A DNA stretch of 64,000 nt from Dryococelus australis (GCA_029891345.1 CM056994.1:140080457-140144456), one strand, 5' to 3'; positions 47,136 through 59,859 are shown, counted from the first letter of the stretch. The notes: a model not told the origin generated them from the sequence alone. A program made the numbers and translations.

Positions 47136-47520
47136 ATGTGTAAATGGGTCATGGATCAATGGTTCAATGGGTCATGGGTCAATTGCACAATGAGGTCATG
47201 AGTCAATGGGTCATGTGTCAATGGGTCTCTAGGGGCCATTTAGGGTTAAGGTGGTGGTGGTAAGTTCTTTTATGCATTATTTAGGGGTCATTTAGGGGTC
47301 GTATTTGAGTCACTAGGGGCCATATAGGGGTTAAGGTGATGGTGTTATGGTCATTTATGTATTATTTAGGGGTCATCCAGTGGTTGCATTTGTGTCATTA
47401 GGGGTCAACAAGGCAATCAGCTGTCTTTATGGGTCAATGGGTCGTGAGTCATGTGTCCATGGGTCAGTGGGTAAATGGGTCAATGGGTCGTAGGTCATGA
47501 GTCAATGGGCCAGTCTTGTG
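47136..47520 (+). repeat. GGGTCA(A/T)TG minisatellite
   Basis: Dozens of diverged copies of atgggtca(a)/catgggtc in the outer parts (about 47136-47230 and 47425-47515) flank a core with two larger units (taggggccat.tagggttaaggtg.tggt.gt) at about 47231 and 47320. No coding frame. Confidence 0.9.
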
Positions 47521-47732
47521 AGGGGTCTGTGTGACAACAGGAGTCAGTTTTCTACATTAAGTGTGACCATGATTTATAGATGAGCGAAGAACTTCTCTAG
47601 AAGAAACTGTTGAATATATAACTGCATGATAAAATGATCAAGGAACTAGATAAAATGTATGTTTGAATAGAGGCTTAAAAGGGAAAAATGCTTAAATATC
47701 ACTTATGAAATATGTCAGTAAGTTTATATATA

Positions 47733-48661
47733 CATATCAGTAGCTAAGCAAAGCAGATACATATGTCGCCACTGTGGAAAGGACTTCGGTTTTATTCATG
47801 AATATGATACAAGCCAGTCATTATACGAATTCTACAGTAGTGCTTACCTCAACAGATGTACCTTCACCCACTGCTGGAAAATTACATGGAAAACAGTGTC
47901 GCTACTGTGGAAAGATCTTCAGCGATAGCTGCCATGCTCGGCGGCATGAGAGAACGACCTGTACGAAGACTCTTTCGCGCAATGAAGCATTACGACAATG
48001 GGCACATGCAGTATGTGCAAGGCGATTCAATGACAGAACATACTGAGATCTTCAAGGTTTCATGTACTGGGAGCCAGCAAATTGTGTCGTAAATACCTCC
48101 TGCTATATCGATGGGTACTGTTGCCGCAGACGAATATGACAAGACAATTAATGCTGAAGACGGAATGACTGAGTCGTTTTGTGTGGTATGTATACTCGCA
48201 AGGCATACGCATGGCGACGACGAACTCCAAAATAAACGATCGTCAGCTCTATATACTGATGAACATACAACTTCCTCTACAAAGAAAAGTAAACTTGATA
48301 TTGAGGGCGAATTAGCAAATGAAGACTATCATGAAGGCAGCATTTATGACGACCTGGGAATGTCGAATGAACCATCATCGTCTTAGACACTATCACTGTC
48401 GTCATGACAGCGATAGTGTCTAAGACGAAGATGGTTCATTCGACATTCCCATGTCTTTCACCAACGAGTTTCTTTCGACAAGTGATGTGAAGAAGACAAA
48501 AGACGTCGAGAATACTGACTGTAAGTTTACTGAAGAACCCAACAAACTTGTAGTAGACAGACTTAGTTCTTGCTCGAGAAGCAAAAACGCTGGGATTACT
48601 CGAACATGAAAGAGGTAATTTCGATCATAAGAGAACATAAGGATCGGGTTTTTATGAGATG
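47733..48661 (+). pseudogene. C2H2-type zinc-finger gene with conserved tail, broken
   Basis: The + strand carries CRHCGKDFGF (near 47768), QCRYCGKIFSDSCHARRHER (near 47900) and a third decayed finger around VCARRFNDRTY (near 48020). A long hydrophilic acidic stretch follows (MGTVAADEYDKT... from 48111, ending near SIYDDLGM), then the tail: EEPNKLVVDRL and YSNMKEVISIIREHKD, ending at TGA near 48661. A 50 bp-arm palindrome at 48351-48455 has been inserted in the acidic part, ending the upstream frame at TAG. Frameshifts also separate the pieces. Same layout as the relic at 28.7-29.3 kb. Possibly a DNA-binding protein of a Polinton/adintovirus-like element. Confidence 0.7.
48351..48455. repeat. 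Palindrome, 50 bp arms and 5 base loop
   Basis: 48351-48400 is the reverse complement of 48406-48455 with three mismatches (gaatgtcgaatgaaccatc on one side, gatggttcattcgacattc on the other). It lies inside a broken zinc-finger gene. Confidence 0.97.
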
Positions 48662-51586
48662 AAGCGATGAACTGCTTTCTTCTGAAAATGTTATTACAAA
48701 TTAATAATAAACAATTATTGTAAAATAATTGGTTTTCTTGATTGTTGTGCATCGTATCCTGCTTTTGGCACTTAATTTTTAATAAAAATACGTAATTAAT
48801 ATATTAAATCAATTAAGCATTAAGCTAACGTGCTGCATCGTGCATGTAGCTATAGCAATGATCAGAGAAATATATATTTTTTTTAAGTGGGATAGAAAAC
48901 TGCAGTTTTTTTATGTATAAAATTATAAGTGAAGACAGCTCGCCTGAAATTGAAATCGAGACATAGAGGCAGTAGACAGTAATCTAATATGCTTGTTGAT
49001 TTTATGTATATTTTCTCGAGTTTTTGTTTTCAAGATAATTCAAGGTCATAATGTCAAGTCAAGGCAGTTTGCATCTAATATAAAAGTTGTGATAGAAGAA
49101 AAAAATATTTTTATGAAACTTCACCTCTACATGTGGTCAGAAAACGAAACAATTATATATCATTTAATTTTGTGGTTTAGTTCTTTCAATTCACGGATAC
49201 CTTAAAATACAGTTTTCTTTTTTCATTTTAACGTGGTGACTATCGTAAACGAAGAGTAACATTGGAATTTAACATTCCTCTTTTTATTGTTGGCACACAA
49301 TGCACATGACAAGTAATAGAAAAGTTTAAAATTTAAATTTACAATAATATGAATTAAGGTGCAATCGAACAAAAAAGTTGTTACATATTAAAAATCTGAA
49401 ATTTTACCGGTTTAAAAGATTTAGTTTTTACATACTTTAATAGTTTTATTACATTTTGACAGAATACGTATCTACAAGATAATCAAACGAAATTCAACTT
49501 CTGACTATTTTTTCTTAGGATTGATGCTAGACAATTACAGGAACACTTTCTTATGTCATTTCATGAGTGAATTTACTCACGAATTGTTCCCCGCATGCCA
49601 TGTTTTTATGACTGATTTTTTTATATGGAAATAGAAAGGCTGGCTTCGGAATCACTTCATTATTCGCCATACACAGCTACCAAACGAGGAACAGCTTCAC
49701 CAAAAGGCAAACCTAAGGATGCTAATGTAAACTTTAAAATTTATTGAGAGAAACTTGTTGCAAATACGAACTAGTATGTGCACAAGACAACGGGTGAAAT
49801 ACGACGTAAAAGTAACTTACCAAAGCGGCGAAAAGAGGATTCAACCTCATGATTACTTGATTTTATATATGAACAAAAGATTTTTTTGCTTCAAACCTTA
49901 TTGAAATAAATATGTAGAAGAAGGATGTGGGCGCATTATAAAACCATATAATGGAACAATCGCTCTAGGCTGGTATGTAAATAATATCTATATGTCAGCT
50001 GTATTTACTACATACATAGTTAGAATGAATCACACACAAATGAAAAATCACAATAAGCTACAACATGAATTCCCACAAGCAGAGAAATGACAATTAAATT
50101 ACAATATTTCGAAGTACGCTATCAAAAGTAAACTTCCGGTAAAAGTAAGTATAGTTCACACAATAAGTACCAAAAATACTGTCCAACAAAGTAATAAAAG
50201 CTTTAAGAAGACAAAATTATTTTATATTCGTAAAGAAAATTAAAACGAATGAAGGAAAAAAATTGTGGGGAAAACAAGGTTTGACACTTAAAACGAAATT
50301 AGTGTGTGCGTCCCAGGAGACACATAACGTTTAAAAGAACGATGCCACGCTAAATGGCACGATACTCCCCTCTTCAAGAACTTGTAATTGAGTAAAAATG
50401 GTAAACAGACGGTATCATTAACTACAGTGCAACTACACAAAAATCCTAACAAAAAATCATATTTATTAATTATCGTCATAGGATGGAGGGTAATTGATTA
50501 TAATGGTCCTTTAAGGTAGAATAGCAGGCATTGAAGTAGAGGAGTTTCCAGGAGTAGAGAACTTATATCGGAAAAACTAATAACATGAAAACACAATAAG
50601 TAGAACAATCACAATACAGAGCATTAATATTGAGAACCAAAGGTGGTTATCGGAAGCAGATACTGATTGTGTTTAGAAAAGTGAAGGATAAACTGCAGAT
50701 GAGTGCCACGGGTTTCGAGATGCCAAAAGTAAAAGTAAATCTATTTCCTTAAAAAATAAATTGTTCAGAGAATGATCTGGTACGTTGGGGAAATGGAAAT
50801 ATGTCAGATTGGAAATTGGTTTAGGAATGTGGAGAGTCGGTAAGGAATAATTGAAATGAAGGAGAGAACTTAAATCCCAAATGTCACATTGGGAAGCATT
50901 ACTGATGCAACCACTACCTGATAAGGAAAGGGTGAACGCTGGGAGAACTTCAGCAGTGGATCCACACAAAAGGTTACATCAACTGGAAATATAGTTGCAA
51001 AGAGCCAAAGTATATTGGTTTTAACATAAAAGAAAGATAGATCTATATCTGCAACGGCTTTGTGACAAAATAGTTTTTTAGGTTTACCAACAAAAAGTTT
51101 TAACTAACAACTGCGAGCATAGGCATCAAGAAATGGGAGCTAGAAAGGTATTTGGTAAAACAATGTTTTTTTAAAGCCAACCATAAATTTGGCATCAATA
51201 TGTGCAAAATCGTTTCTAACATGACTAACAACTAAAAATTAGCAACTTCCAATATCCAATATTTGTTCACATTAAAAAAATGGAAAAGGCAATACACGGT
51301 AAATCTGAAAAGGTTATTCTTATCAGGCAAAATTACCTTTACAACAACATTCAAAGAGTAGTCAAATACCACTGCCTGCACAGTTCTAAAACCATAAACA
51401 TATAAAAGTTTTCGAAAGTGATTGATGCAGTCATATATAAAGGTAAAGATATCATGCATTAATTTCTATTCAGGAAATTAATTAAAGTTTCAGGATGCTG
51501 ATGGGGACTTAGTTTTCCACAAACACTGGTTTCAATTGTAAGTTATTAAAGTAAGCTAATCCTGCATTAGATAAGGCATCACCCCC
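48662..51586. other. AT-rich noncoding DNA
   Basis: Nearly 3 kb with no gene, repeat family or element I can support. The 98-codon minus frame at 50673-50969 has no domain. Confidence 0.5.
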
Positions 51587-52150
51587 AGTAGAAATTTTTG
51601 GTTGGGCCAATATAAACCAAAATTTCCTTTAAGGTTGGGCCAATGTTAGAAAAGTTATGTTGGCCTGACCTTAAAAATGACATTCCTATGTTGGCCTATC
51701 ATGTTTTCAGTTGAATGCCAACCAAAATTGAACGTACTTCCAACTAAATACCAAAAATTTATTTTTTACCACATTTCACATCTAGATATAATTAGGGAAT
51801 TATTGTGTTACATAAACGATGCCAACTGATAATATTAATTATATCCATCAGTAGAACAATTTTGTTGGGATAACATTGGTCCAATGTTTGGATCTACTTT
51901 TGGGCCAATGTTGGCAGATAACGTTTGCCCAAAATGTTTATTATATTGTCTGTCAACTGAAATACAACATTAGCACAAAACATATTACGGTTTTGTGTAA
52001 AATTTTAAGCACAGTGTCTTCTTTCTTTCAAAAAGGCATTGACGCAGTCATTTACACACAGTTGGCAATGTTTAGCTACGATGTGTTATTGCATACATTA
52101 TGCCAACCAAGGAACAACTTTCTGCCAATGCTGGTTATCAATGTTTTAAA
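51587..52150. mobile_element. TTGGC/GCCAA-rich element, left part
   Basis: Begins with cccccagtaga, the end motif of the family seen at 4801, followed by ggttgggccaatat and many TTGGCC/GCCAAC words. The sequence gcagtcatt...cacagttggcaatgttt...gttattgcatacat matches 5815-5875 of the first copy, confirming common origin. No matching right end lies nearby; it stops where the repeat at 52200 begins. Confidence 0.6.
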
Positions 52151-52199
52151 TAAATTTTACTCATTAAAAAAATTAAAAAAGTAGCAATTTTTTTATTTT

Positions 52200-52625
52200 T
52201 CGTCACGTTTCTCTTCACATTACTAACTAAAAATTCAACTGGCAGATATCGGATACGAACTCTCGGTCTTTGAATGAGTAACCTGACGTTTGTTGCAGTG
52301 TGGGCAAGACATTGCCTTTGCGCTTGCAAAAACACACCAGCACACCCCTAAAGAGAGAGAGAGAGAGATTACGGAAGCGGAGCGCGCCGCGACAATCAGA
52401 ACACGAGTTGCAGTAACAGTTTGCAAACAATTTGAGTAAATAGTAAACAGCCCTGATATTTAAGGCCGGAGAAGAATCAGCATAGGGTCTTAACACTTCA
52501 AGCAGACGGCAGTACAAGAAGTATCAGCAGATGGGGTTTGGGCCGCCGTAAATGCAGAAGAAATCAGACTTCGGCAACAGAAAAGGTAATGTCATTCCAG
52601 CAGTCGACGGAAGGAATATCATCTA
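52200..52625 (-). repeat. Dispersed repeat with tRNA-like head, copy 1
   Basis: Shares with 59020-59335 the series caagacattgc, cttgc...acaccagcacac.cctaaagaga, agtaaatagtaa, cttaacact.caagcaga and cagtcgacgga. On the minus strand, gagagttcgtatccg (near 52262) looks like a B box, so this may be a SINE or a SINE-containing composite. Confidence 0.6.
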
Positions 52626-52639
52626 GATAAGTGGCAGTA

Positions 52640-55600
52640 CTATAACAAATAATTTATAAATGAATGCAGATATTGAGTAGATTAAACGCTCCCCCAGTGC
52701 AATCTAAAGTATTCAAATATAATGTAAGATGTTTTATGTTTATAATGTAAGAGGTTTAGTTACGGTTTTAAATATATTGACTTAGTGTAACAATATTGTG
52801 TTCTACCTCTGAGATACGCATCCTCAATTCATACTTTGTGTGATTGCCCATAAGGCACCACAACAACTTGTGGAGGATAATGTTTTTCCCACCATAATGT
52901 AGACAAGTTTAATAGCCTGCTAATTGTGTTAATATTTATATATTTACAAAATTTAATTGAGTGAGAAGAAATCGTTGCGAGGGATAGGTAGAAAACCAAC
53001 TCCCCCAACTATTTTAGACAATCCCCTCACACCCACGCGTTATATATACTGCAAATTTTAATCCCACTCTAGATAGACAATGAATACATCAAGCAATATG
53101 CATAACTTAGTAAACAGGGTTATATTTAAAAATAAATAGGATTAGCTACCAAAATATTTCAATGCCTCTGTGTGTGATGCACGGATTAGTAATTGTAATA
53201 GCATAAGATAAGATGTTATATTACAAACTTAAATATTTTCATCTAGAGGATTACTTGCATGTATGTAGTCACAATAATATGGGAAAATGATTATGACAGA
53301 TAAAGTGCATTAGTGATATGCTAAATAGTTCAAGTTAATTTCAGAAAGTAATTTTAATGGCAATTAGCTTTTAAGCCAATTATATGTTCAGTTCACAAGC
53401 GGTCATACGAAAGCGTGTAACGCACAGCCATGTGATTATGCCGCAGTAACGTGGTATTTTCAAGTCAGCACTGTCCTTTAAGATCAGATAGTCTGAGTGC
53501 GGTGACAATGCATGGTCTTAACCGGGCAGATATACTGCCGTAAATCACACTTTTCCCTTCAGTCACATATAATTTTCCTTCATTTCATTGTACGCACATG
53601 GGACAAATTTTACTGGAAAGCGACCAGGTCTTGACAGAACTGTGATACAGGACCTAACTATCCCGTGGTTTGATCCCATGCTAGAGACGTGAATCCCCAT
53701 CCCGTAGGGGTGCATAGATCCTCGGCTTGGGTGCGCAAGCTAGATTATTGTGTGAAACGATAAGAGCTTTAAGTGAATGCGACATAGTGTCCGAGTCACA
53801 TCCATTCCACCTGTAATGCCTAGTAGTAGGCAAACAGACGCATACACAATAGAATGTAGTATCTTATCCCGGAGGTCAAAACCGAAATGCATCGTTTTGT
53901 GACCGAGTGTGAAACAAGTTGGGCTTTTGTTGGGAAGCCGATCCGAGAAGCCTAATGGGCCGGAATATTGCACCTCTGACCTGTAGACAGATTTCAGGCA
54001 CTAAAAGGGCGTATGTGATGAGTCCAACTGTTGTACTGTGGGGTCTTATGTATGACACAGTTACTGTGCAGTATACCACGAGAGTACTGCAAAACTTCGA
54101 CCTCCTTGGATAAGCCCTTGAGAGCAGAAAAACGCCTGTGTACCAACACCGTTCAAAGTGATGAATAACACAAAATATGTATAAGATATATAAATAATTA
54201 TTATATTAAAATATTTTAATTATGTTTTTATTTTGTGAAATTAAAATAATTTAGGAAGTGTTTAGAGAAAATGGAATAAGTAAAGGGTGTGAAATATAAA
54301 ATACGGTGTATCTGCACATGCACAAAGGGCAATAATATAATAACATAGAGGATTAATGGAATAATAGACATGCATAATATATTAACAGAGAAATATTGCA
54401 AATTGCATATGTTTAGAATGAGAAACAAGAAAATAGTCCGGGGAAGCAATTAAGTAATAACATAAATAGTAAATACAAGATATGTAGTAAATCTGCAAGT
54501 ATAGTAAACTAATAAAGTGTCACAAGTAGAAAGACTTATTTAATAGAATTAATAATATTAATACATTGGTGCACTTTTAATAAGGAATATATTGACATTA
54601 GAACTAGATGGTGTTATTAAATTTGATAAGAGGTTAAATTATATCAAACTGTCTGAATGCGTCAATTATGAAATGTATAAGTATATTACAAGTTCAAACT
54701 CCAAATCAATATAATTTGTGCTATATACGTCATTTACATAACATATTTAATTTCTAGTAAAGAGTAAGCAGATTTTATTTAAATGCATGTTATTAGAAAA
54801 AATGAATAATATAGTTTGCTGCGTAAAAAAAGCCATATATTTAGAAAGTTATAAATAGAACCAGTAAATCATATTTTAAATGTGTGCATTTTTCACTCTG
54901 GCAAAACACCGCAGGAAGACGACAGTTGAGACAGCCCAAGGCTGCAAGCAAATGCGACCAACATACGTGTTTACAGTTGCGTCCGCACAACACCTCACCC
55001 ACGTCACCACCCACCTCTCACTTCAGGAGAATAAGCATTTCCGCAGAAGAGTGCGACTGGGGCATAATGCGATCTAGCCAGTCAGCCAGCCCAGTGTATT
55101 CTGCAAGCGGGAGTGGGATAAATTTCAGGCTTTATAGAGGATAGAACCCAAACTAGAGTGAGAGCCTTGCTATATATATAAATTTTAATATATGCAATAT
55201 TCGTTTTTGTGGTCTAACCAGACAGAATCAAGTGAATTAGGAGAGATCCGAGAGAGCGAAAAGAAGCTTTTTCTGTGGGCTTACTGTACTACACAGCTCC
55301 ATATGACAAAAGTTTGTCGCTATGGACCGAAGATCCTACATAGCTACACAATGCTAAGGATTTTCGCCGTAGGTCTTTCATGCTATACAGCTGTGAATGA
55401 GAGAGACTTGTACTGTTGGTCATCGCGATTACACAGCAGAGCGAAAGTAATTCATGAGGGTACGTTGCATAACTCACAACTTATGGGGCTAGTAGAGTCA
55501 TTATTATAACCCGAAATGAAATATTCCAGGGTGTCGTATTAGTGTTATCAATATTATGTCACAAGCAAAAAAGCCAATACTATGTTATTAACTAAGTGAA

Positions 55601-55800
55601 ATAATAGGTTTGAGAATACAATAAAAGACACATGCATTGGAAAGAATAAATTAATAATGGTGATAATTAAAGTCTTATTATAAAATGAGTTAAATTAAAT
55701 GACATATAAGTGTAAGTGTGTAACGGTGCTGAAAAATATCACCATACCGACTTCAGTGTTTTATTCCACCGAACCATCTATCCGCCATCTGAGAATGTTC
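52640..55800. other. Noncoding DNA, part of it GC-richer
   Basis: No supported gene. 53400-54120 is GC-richer than its flanks and looks like formerly functional sequence, but no frame, RNA fold or repeat family could be assigned. 55190-55500 carries loosely repeated tacacagc-containing units that keep a 105-codon frame open; no domain. Confidence 0.45.
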
Positions 55801-55829
55801 AGCTACCAGGGTTATGAAAACTTACCAGT

Positions 55830-56099
55830 ATGCTGCCCCCTTCGATGGCGAGCGAAGAGCTGACAGACAGCGTGTCTGATCTGATTGACATCGTTTCCAG
55901 CACTGCGAGGCGCCGCCAACTGACTTTCCCCCTCCCGCATCACTTCGATGGCTCCCTCCCTTCATCGCAGTTGGCCATCACTAGGCAACTCTACGACACG
56001 GTGGCATACGTCATCAAGAGGTTTAAATTTACTGTTCTTGTACTTCCGACAAACTCTCCATATTGTTATCCCGTGTTCCTCCACACTCTACAGCACTAA
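55830..56099 (+). CDS. Possible GC-rich exon or small gene, 89 codons
   Basis: ATG 55830 opens a frame (MLPPSMASEELTDSVSDLID, then STARRRQLTFPLPHHFDG and RQLYDTVAYVIKR) to TAA 56097-56099. The first ~65 codons are markedly GC-rich with GC-ending codons, unlike any neighbour; the last ~25 are AT-rich and look like intron read-through. An acceptor-like cttaccag precedes it and a weak donor (aagag|gttta) lies near 56020, so the true unit may be an internal exon. No family recognised. Confidence 0.45.
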   Translation: MLPPSMASEELTDSVSDLIDIVSSTARRRQLTFPLPHHFDGSLPSSQLAITRQLYDTVAYVIKRFKFTVLVLPTNSPYCYPVFLHTLQH

Positions 56100-58892
56100 G
56101 TTTAGACTATATATGTTTGGGTGTTGATACCCTGACAGGACTCACATCTCCCGGACACGCGACAGGAGGAAACACAAACCACACTACATTTAAAATGTGA
56201 AAGGGGAAAAATCAGGCGGAAGGCATTTTCCTGCCATGTTTTAAGAAAATGAATTTTTAGTATGGGTATATTTTAAATTTGTGAATAGAGGGCAAAACAC
56301 AAGCATTGGCATTTATAAGAAAGTTAAGTAATGGTTAAATTGTTGTGGTATAGTTTTTAAACTTCAATTTTGTACACAATTTTTGTAATCTTTTTGGTAC
56401 AAGTGGGGAATCCGTAACATTTTTATACTCACGTGCCCCTATTGTAACCTTTTGAATTTTGGAGTCTGTTTTCAGGCATAAATTGTATTTAAACACGTTG
56501 TTTTGAAACCAGTTTTCAGGTATAATTGATTTGAAGCCTTTTTTTAAGGCATAATTGTAATTAACACGTTAAACTATTTTTATATTTGTACAACTATATT
56601 TGGGGCATTACAAGAAAAAATATTTAAGCTCATATAATAAAATAAAAACATAACTTTGGTTTGTTCATTTCTCACAATTTTGGGGGTAAAAACTATACAG
56701 TATCAATAAGATTGGAAAACTTTTTTTTTTTTAATCTCTGCTAAACATCTTAAGAAATCTGCTGAATATCTAGAGCTTGGTATGACTGTTGGTGAGATCT
56801 GTGGTCATTGCTACGGAATATTGATCTTCCTCCGTGACAGTGTTTTGGATATATTGAACATATAATGTTAAATGATAAAAAAATGAAAATTTAAGCAAAC
56901 TCAACTTATATTCAACACTTAATCGTTTGTTATTTAATATTAATTAAATGAGTTAATAAAATGCCGATTTGCAAAGTTCAGTTAATATAAGGGAATTCAA
57001 AACCAAGATATGTTAATAAAAGTTCAGTTAATAATGCTGACCAGTTAATATAAGAGCATGAAATATTAAAATAGCATTTAATAATGTAGATAAGTTAATA
57101 AAGCATTAGGTAATAATGCAGACCAGTTATGAAAAGAGTATGTAATAATACAAAAGCAGTCAATAACATAGGGCAGTAAATAAATTAAAGTTTTTAGGAA
57201 AAGGTAGAAGCTATAAAAGTAATTTAATATTGTATTATTTTCGCGGGTAGCACACATGACGTGTGGTGCTACATTAAGTATTATAGCACGATGTAAAAAG
57301 TTTCAAGTTTCCGCACTTCACTAACATATTTTTACGCACACCAGTATTGGCACGAATACAAATACACACGACACATACAGTATACACAAGCGGTCATAAC
57401 AAAATGATGTAAAATAGCTGCAATTTTAAAGAGAAGCATGTAAAAAATTTTAAATTTCTCAAATATACTTATATTTTTAAAAAGTGTTCAGAAATAAGTT
57501 AAAATCATCAATTGTTTGCAAATAACTGTAATGTACAATTAAATTACTAAAATCAATGTTTATGATTGCAGAATGATACAACAAAGTAAACCCATAGAAA
57601 TGTTTATTCATAGGACTATAAATATTTTTACAGTAGAGAATCAAGTCAAAAGAATATCGTATTAATATTTTAGCAAATAGATTGTAAATTATAAATCTAT
57701 GAAAATCTTCTCTCACAATTAATTGAACAGTAAAGAAGTGCACAAATATCATCAATGGAGTAATATAAGAATTAGATAAAAAATTGACAAAAGTGTATTT
57801 CATATAATCAATTCTATGCATAAAATATTTTACATGCACATACAGCGACAAAACGTTATTTTCGTAAAATTTTAACGTTTTATAGTTGACACAAGAATTT
57901 TTATAGTATGTGTATTTTAATAGGTCTATATATAGATATTAAAATAATATAAAATATCGCTTCATTCTTCCTTAAGTACTAGAATGTTATGGGGAACTAG
58001 ATATGACGTATATTAATTTTAAATTTGAGTAGATTGTAAAATTTACGAGAAATTATATTTCGATACGCATTCATTCTACATCCTAAAAGAAATAAGTCTT
58101 ACTAATGATATATTTTATCATAGTCAGTAGGGCATATATAACAAAGCAATTAATTGGGTGCAAGAAATGTTAGTAGTGATGTTTTATATTTAAATATATT
58201 TTGTAACAACAAAGTGTTTAATTGCACATAGTACCTTAAGTACATAAGGTTAAATGAAGAGTAATTAAAAGGTCTAATCATGTTTTCTCTTTCAGACATA
58301 CAAGAGTAAAATGTTTAAAATATCTAACTATGCACGTCATAACAAACTATTGTACAATTTTTAGATACACATAACAAGAAAACAATATTATTTAAGTTTT
58401 ATTTAAAATGTAAATTGATTTAAACATTCAAACAGTTTGTATTGGAAGGAGCATTTTATAGTATTTAATATTAAAATGTTAATTTATAATTTAAAACATG
58501 TTTTGGATTCATTAAAGTTCAAGTTTATTATAGAAATTAATGTTTATTGGCAAAGCCACGTTAAATATGGGTAGGATTAGGAGCTCAAGAGAGGCTGACG
58601 CGTTTGTTTCCACAACTCATTGCGACAGCCGAGTTTTCCGCGAGGAAGAGTGTACACCCCTCACATGACACTAGTTCATGGCCATGAGCAGGACTAAGTA
58701 CGTTCATTCAGCAAAAAACACGAATAAACAATAGTAAAGCGGACCTGCATGCCAAAATTAAGAGAGATAGCAGTGCAGCCCTATAACCTAAATTTCCTTA
58801 TTTCGTTATAATGTCCTTCCCTTACATTCCTTCCAAATTGAAGAGGCTGCAACCCGATCTTATGCCCACTGTCAAGAAGCAGAAGAGGACAT
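56100..58892. other. AT-rich noncoding DNA
   Basis: No supported gene. 56465-56575 has three diverged units of ttttcaggcataattg...aacacgtt. 56970-57190 repeats agttaata(ta/at) phrases at irregular spacing. The 124-codon minus frame at 57477-57851 is AT-driven with no domain. Confidence 0.5.
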
Positions 58893-59335
58893 TCAGAAAC
58901 TCTCCAGCTTGATATCCACATAATGAATCAGAGTTGGTATCTCTAAGGAACTTCTGTCGAAACCACAATCCACTCCACAAGCTGAGGGCAGCTCGCTTAT
59001 CAGAGAAGCAGGGTACTGTTGAAGTCTGGACAAGACATTGCTTTGGCGCTTGCGTGAACACGCCAGCACACGCCTAAAGAGAGCGAGTTCATGGAAGTGG
59101 AGTGCGCCGCAACAGAAAACGAGCTGCAGCAACAGTTTGCAAACAAACTAAGTAAATAGTAATCGACCCTTCTATATAATGCTGGGGAAGAGTCGGCGTA
59201 GGCTCTTAACACTCCAAGCAGAAGACGGAACAAGATAGAACAGTTGATGGGTTTTCGGGCGCCATAGACGCATTAGCAATCAGCCTTTGGCAATGGAAGA
59301 GGTAATGAAGTTCAAGCAGTCGACGGAATAACAAC
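58893..59335 (-). repeat. Dispersed repeat, copy 2
   Basis: Direct copy of 52200-52625 in the same orientation, 6.7 kb away; the shared words are listed there. The match is clearest from about 59020. Both copies sit beside TTGGC-rich sequence or a SINE. Confidence 0.6.
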
Positions 59336-59344
59336 GTATAAGCC

Positions 59345-59530
59345 AGCTCTAGCCTCATAGCTCTGGGATAGGGTGGCCGGCCTGTAGTCGAAGGTTTGTG
59401 TGTTCGCGCCCCGGTGCCTCCACTGTAGACAGTTTTCTGCTTGCTTGTTACACTGGGAATTTATCAACAAGTCGGCCTCACTAGAGCTTCGTCAACGTAA
59501 ACTGTCACAACAACATAAAATGAAGGAAAA
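59345..59530 (+). mobile_element. tRNA-derived SINE, copy B
   Basis: The head runs tagctctgggatagggtggc (A box), cctgtagtcgaagg (anticodon arm) and gtgtgttcgcgcccc (B box), close to a normal tRNA layout. The body (ctgggaatttatcaacaagtcgg ... cttcgtcaacgtaaac ... acaacaacataaaatgaa) matches the copy at 6418. Confidence 0.75.
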
Positions 59531-59859
59531 TGAAAAAAAATTGACTACTGTAACATCTTCTCGCTGGTAAAGAAAATAATTATATTATTAGAATCCAGTT
59601 TGATATACGGTGTTCAATTTTTTTAAATGAATTTAAGTAAGATTTTATTACTCTGATTCTGAATTTAAAACTTACCCGTTACAATGATATATATATATAT
59701 ATAAACTAATGACGAATACACAACCAAAGAAAGCAAGTTTATTTCGAAAGTATTTCGGTGCTAAAAATATTAACCACTAAGCAAGTGAAAGTTATTATAT
59801 AGGGATTTATTTAGAAAAATGTACAATAGTATCGCATGATGGCATAATGTCTGCAGTGC

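Noticed and set aside
47136..47520. Regular short repeats considered as a CRISPR array
   Set aside because: Units are diverged, directly abutting and of variable length, with no unique equal-length spacers; the genome is eukaryotic.
50673..50969. 98-codon minus-strand open frame
   Set aside because: No recognisable domain, no splice or promoter context, and no compositional contrast with its surroundings.
53400..54120. GC-richer stretch that could be an rRNA or other structured RNA
   Set aside because: No recognisable rRNA core, tRNA boxes or consistent long-range stems could be found by eye.
55192..55509. 105-codon plus-strand frame
   Set aside because: Loosely repeated units keep it open; no domain and unclear start.
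57477..57851. 124-codon minus-strand open frame with hydrophobic stretches
   Set aside because: Composition is what AT-rich DNA yields; no domain, and the apparent membrane segments are just Phe/Ile/Leu/Tyr-rich AT codons.
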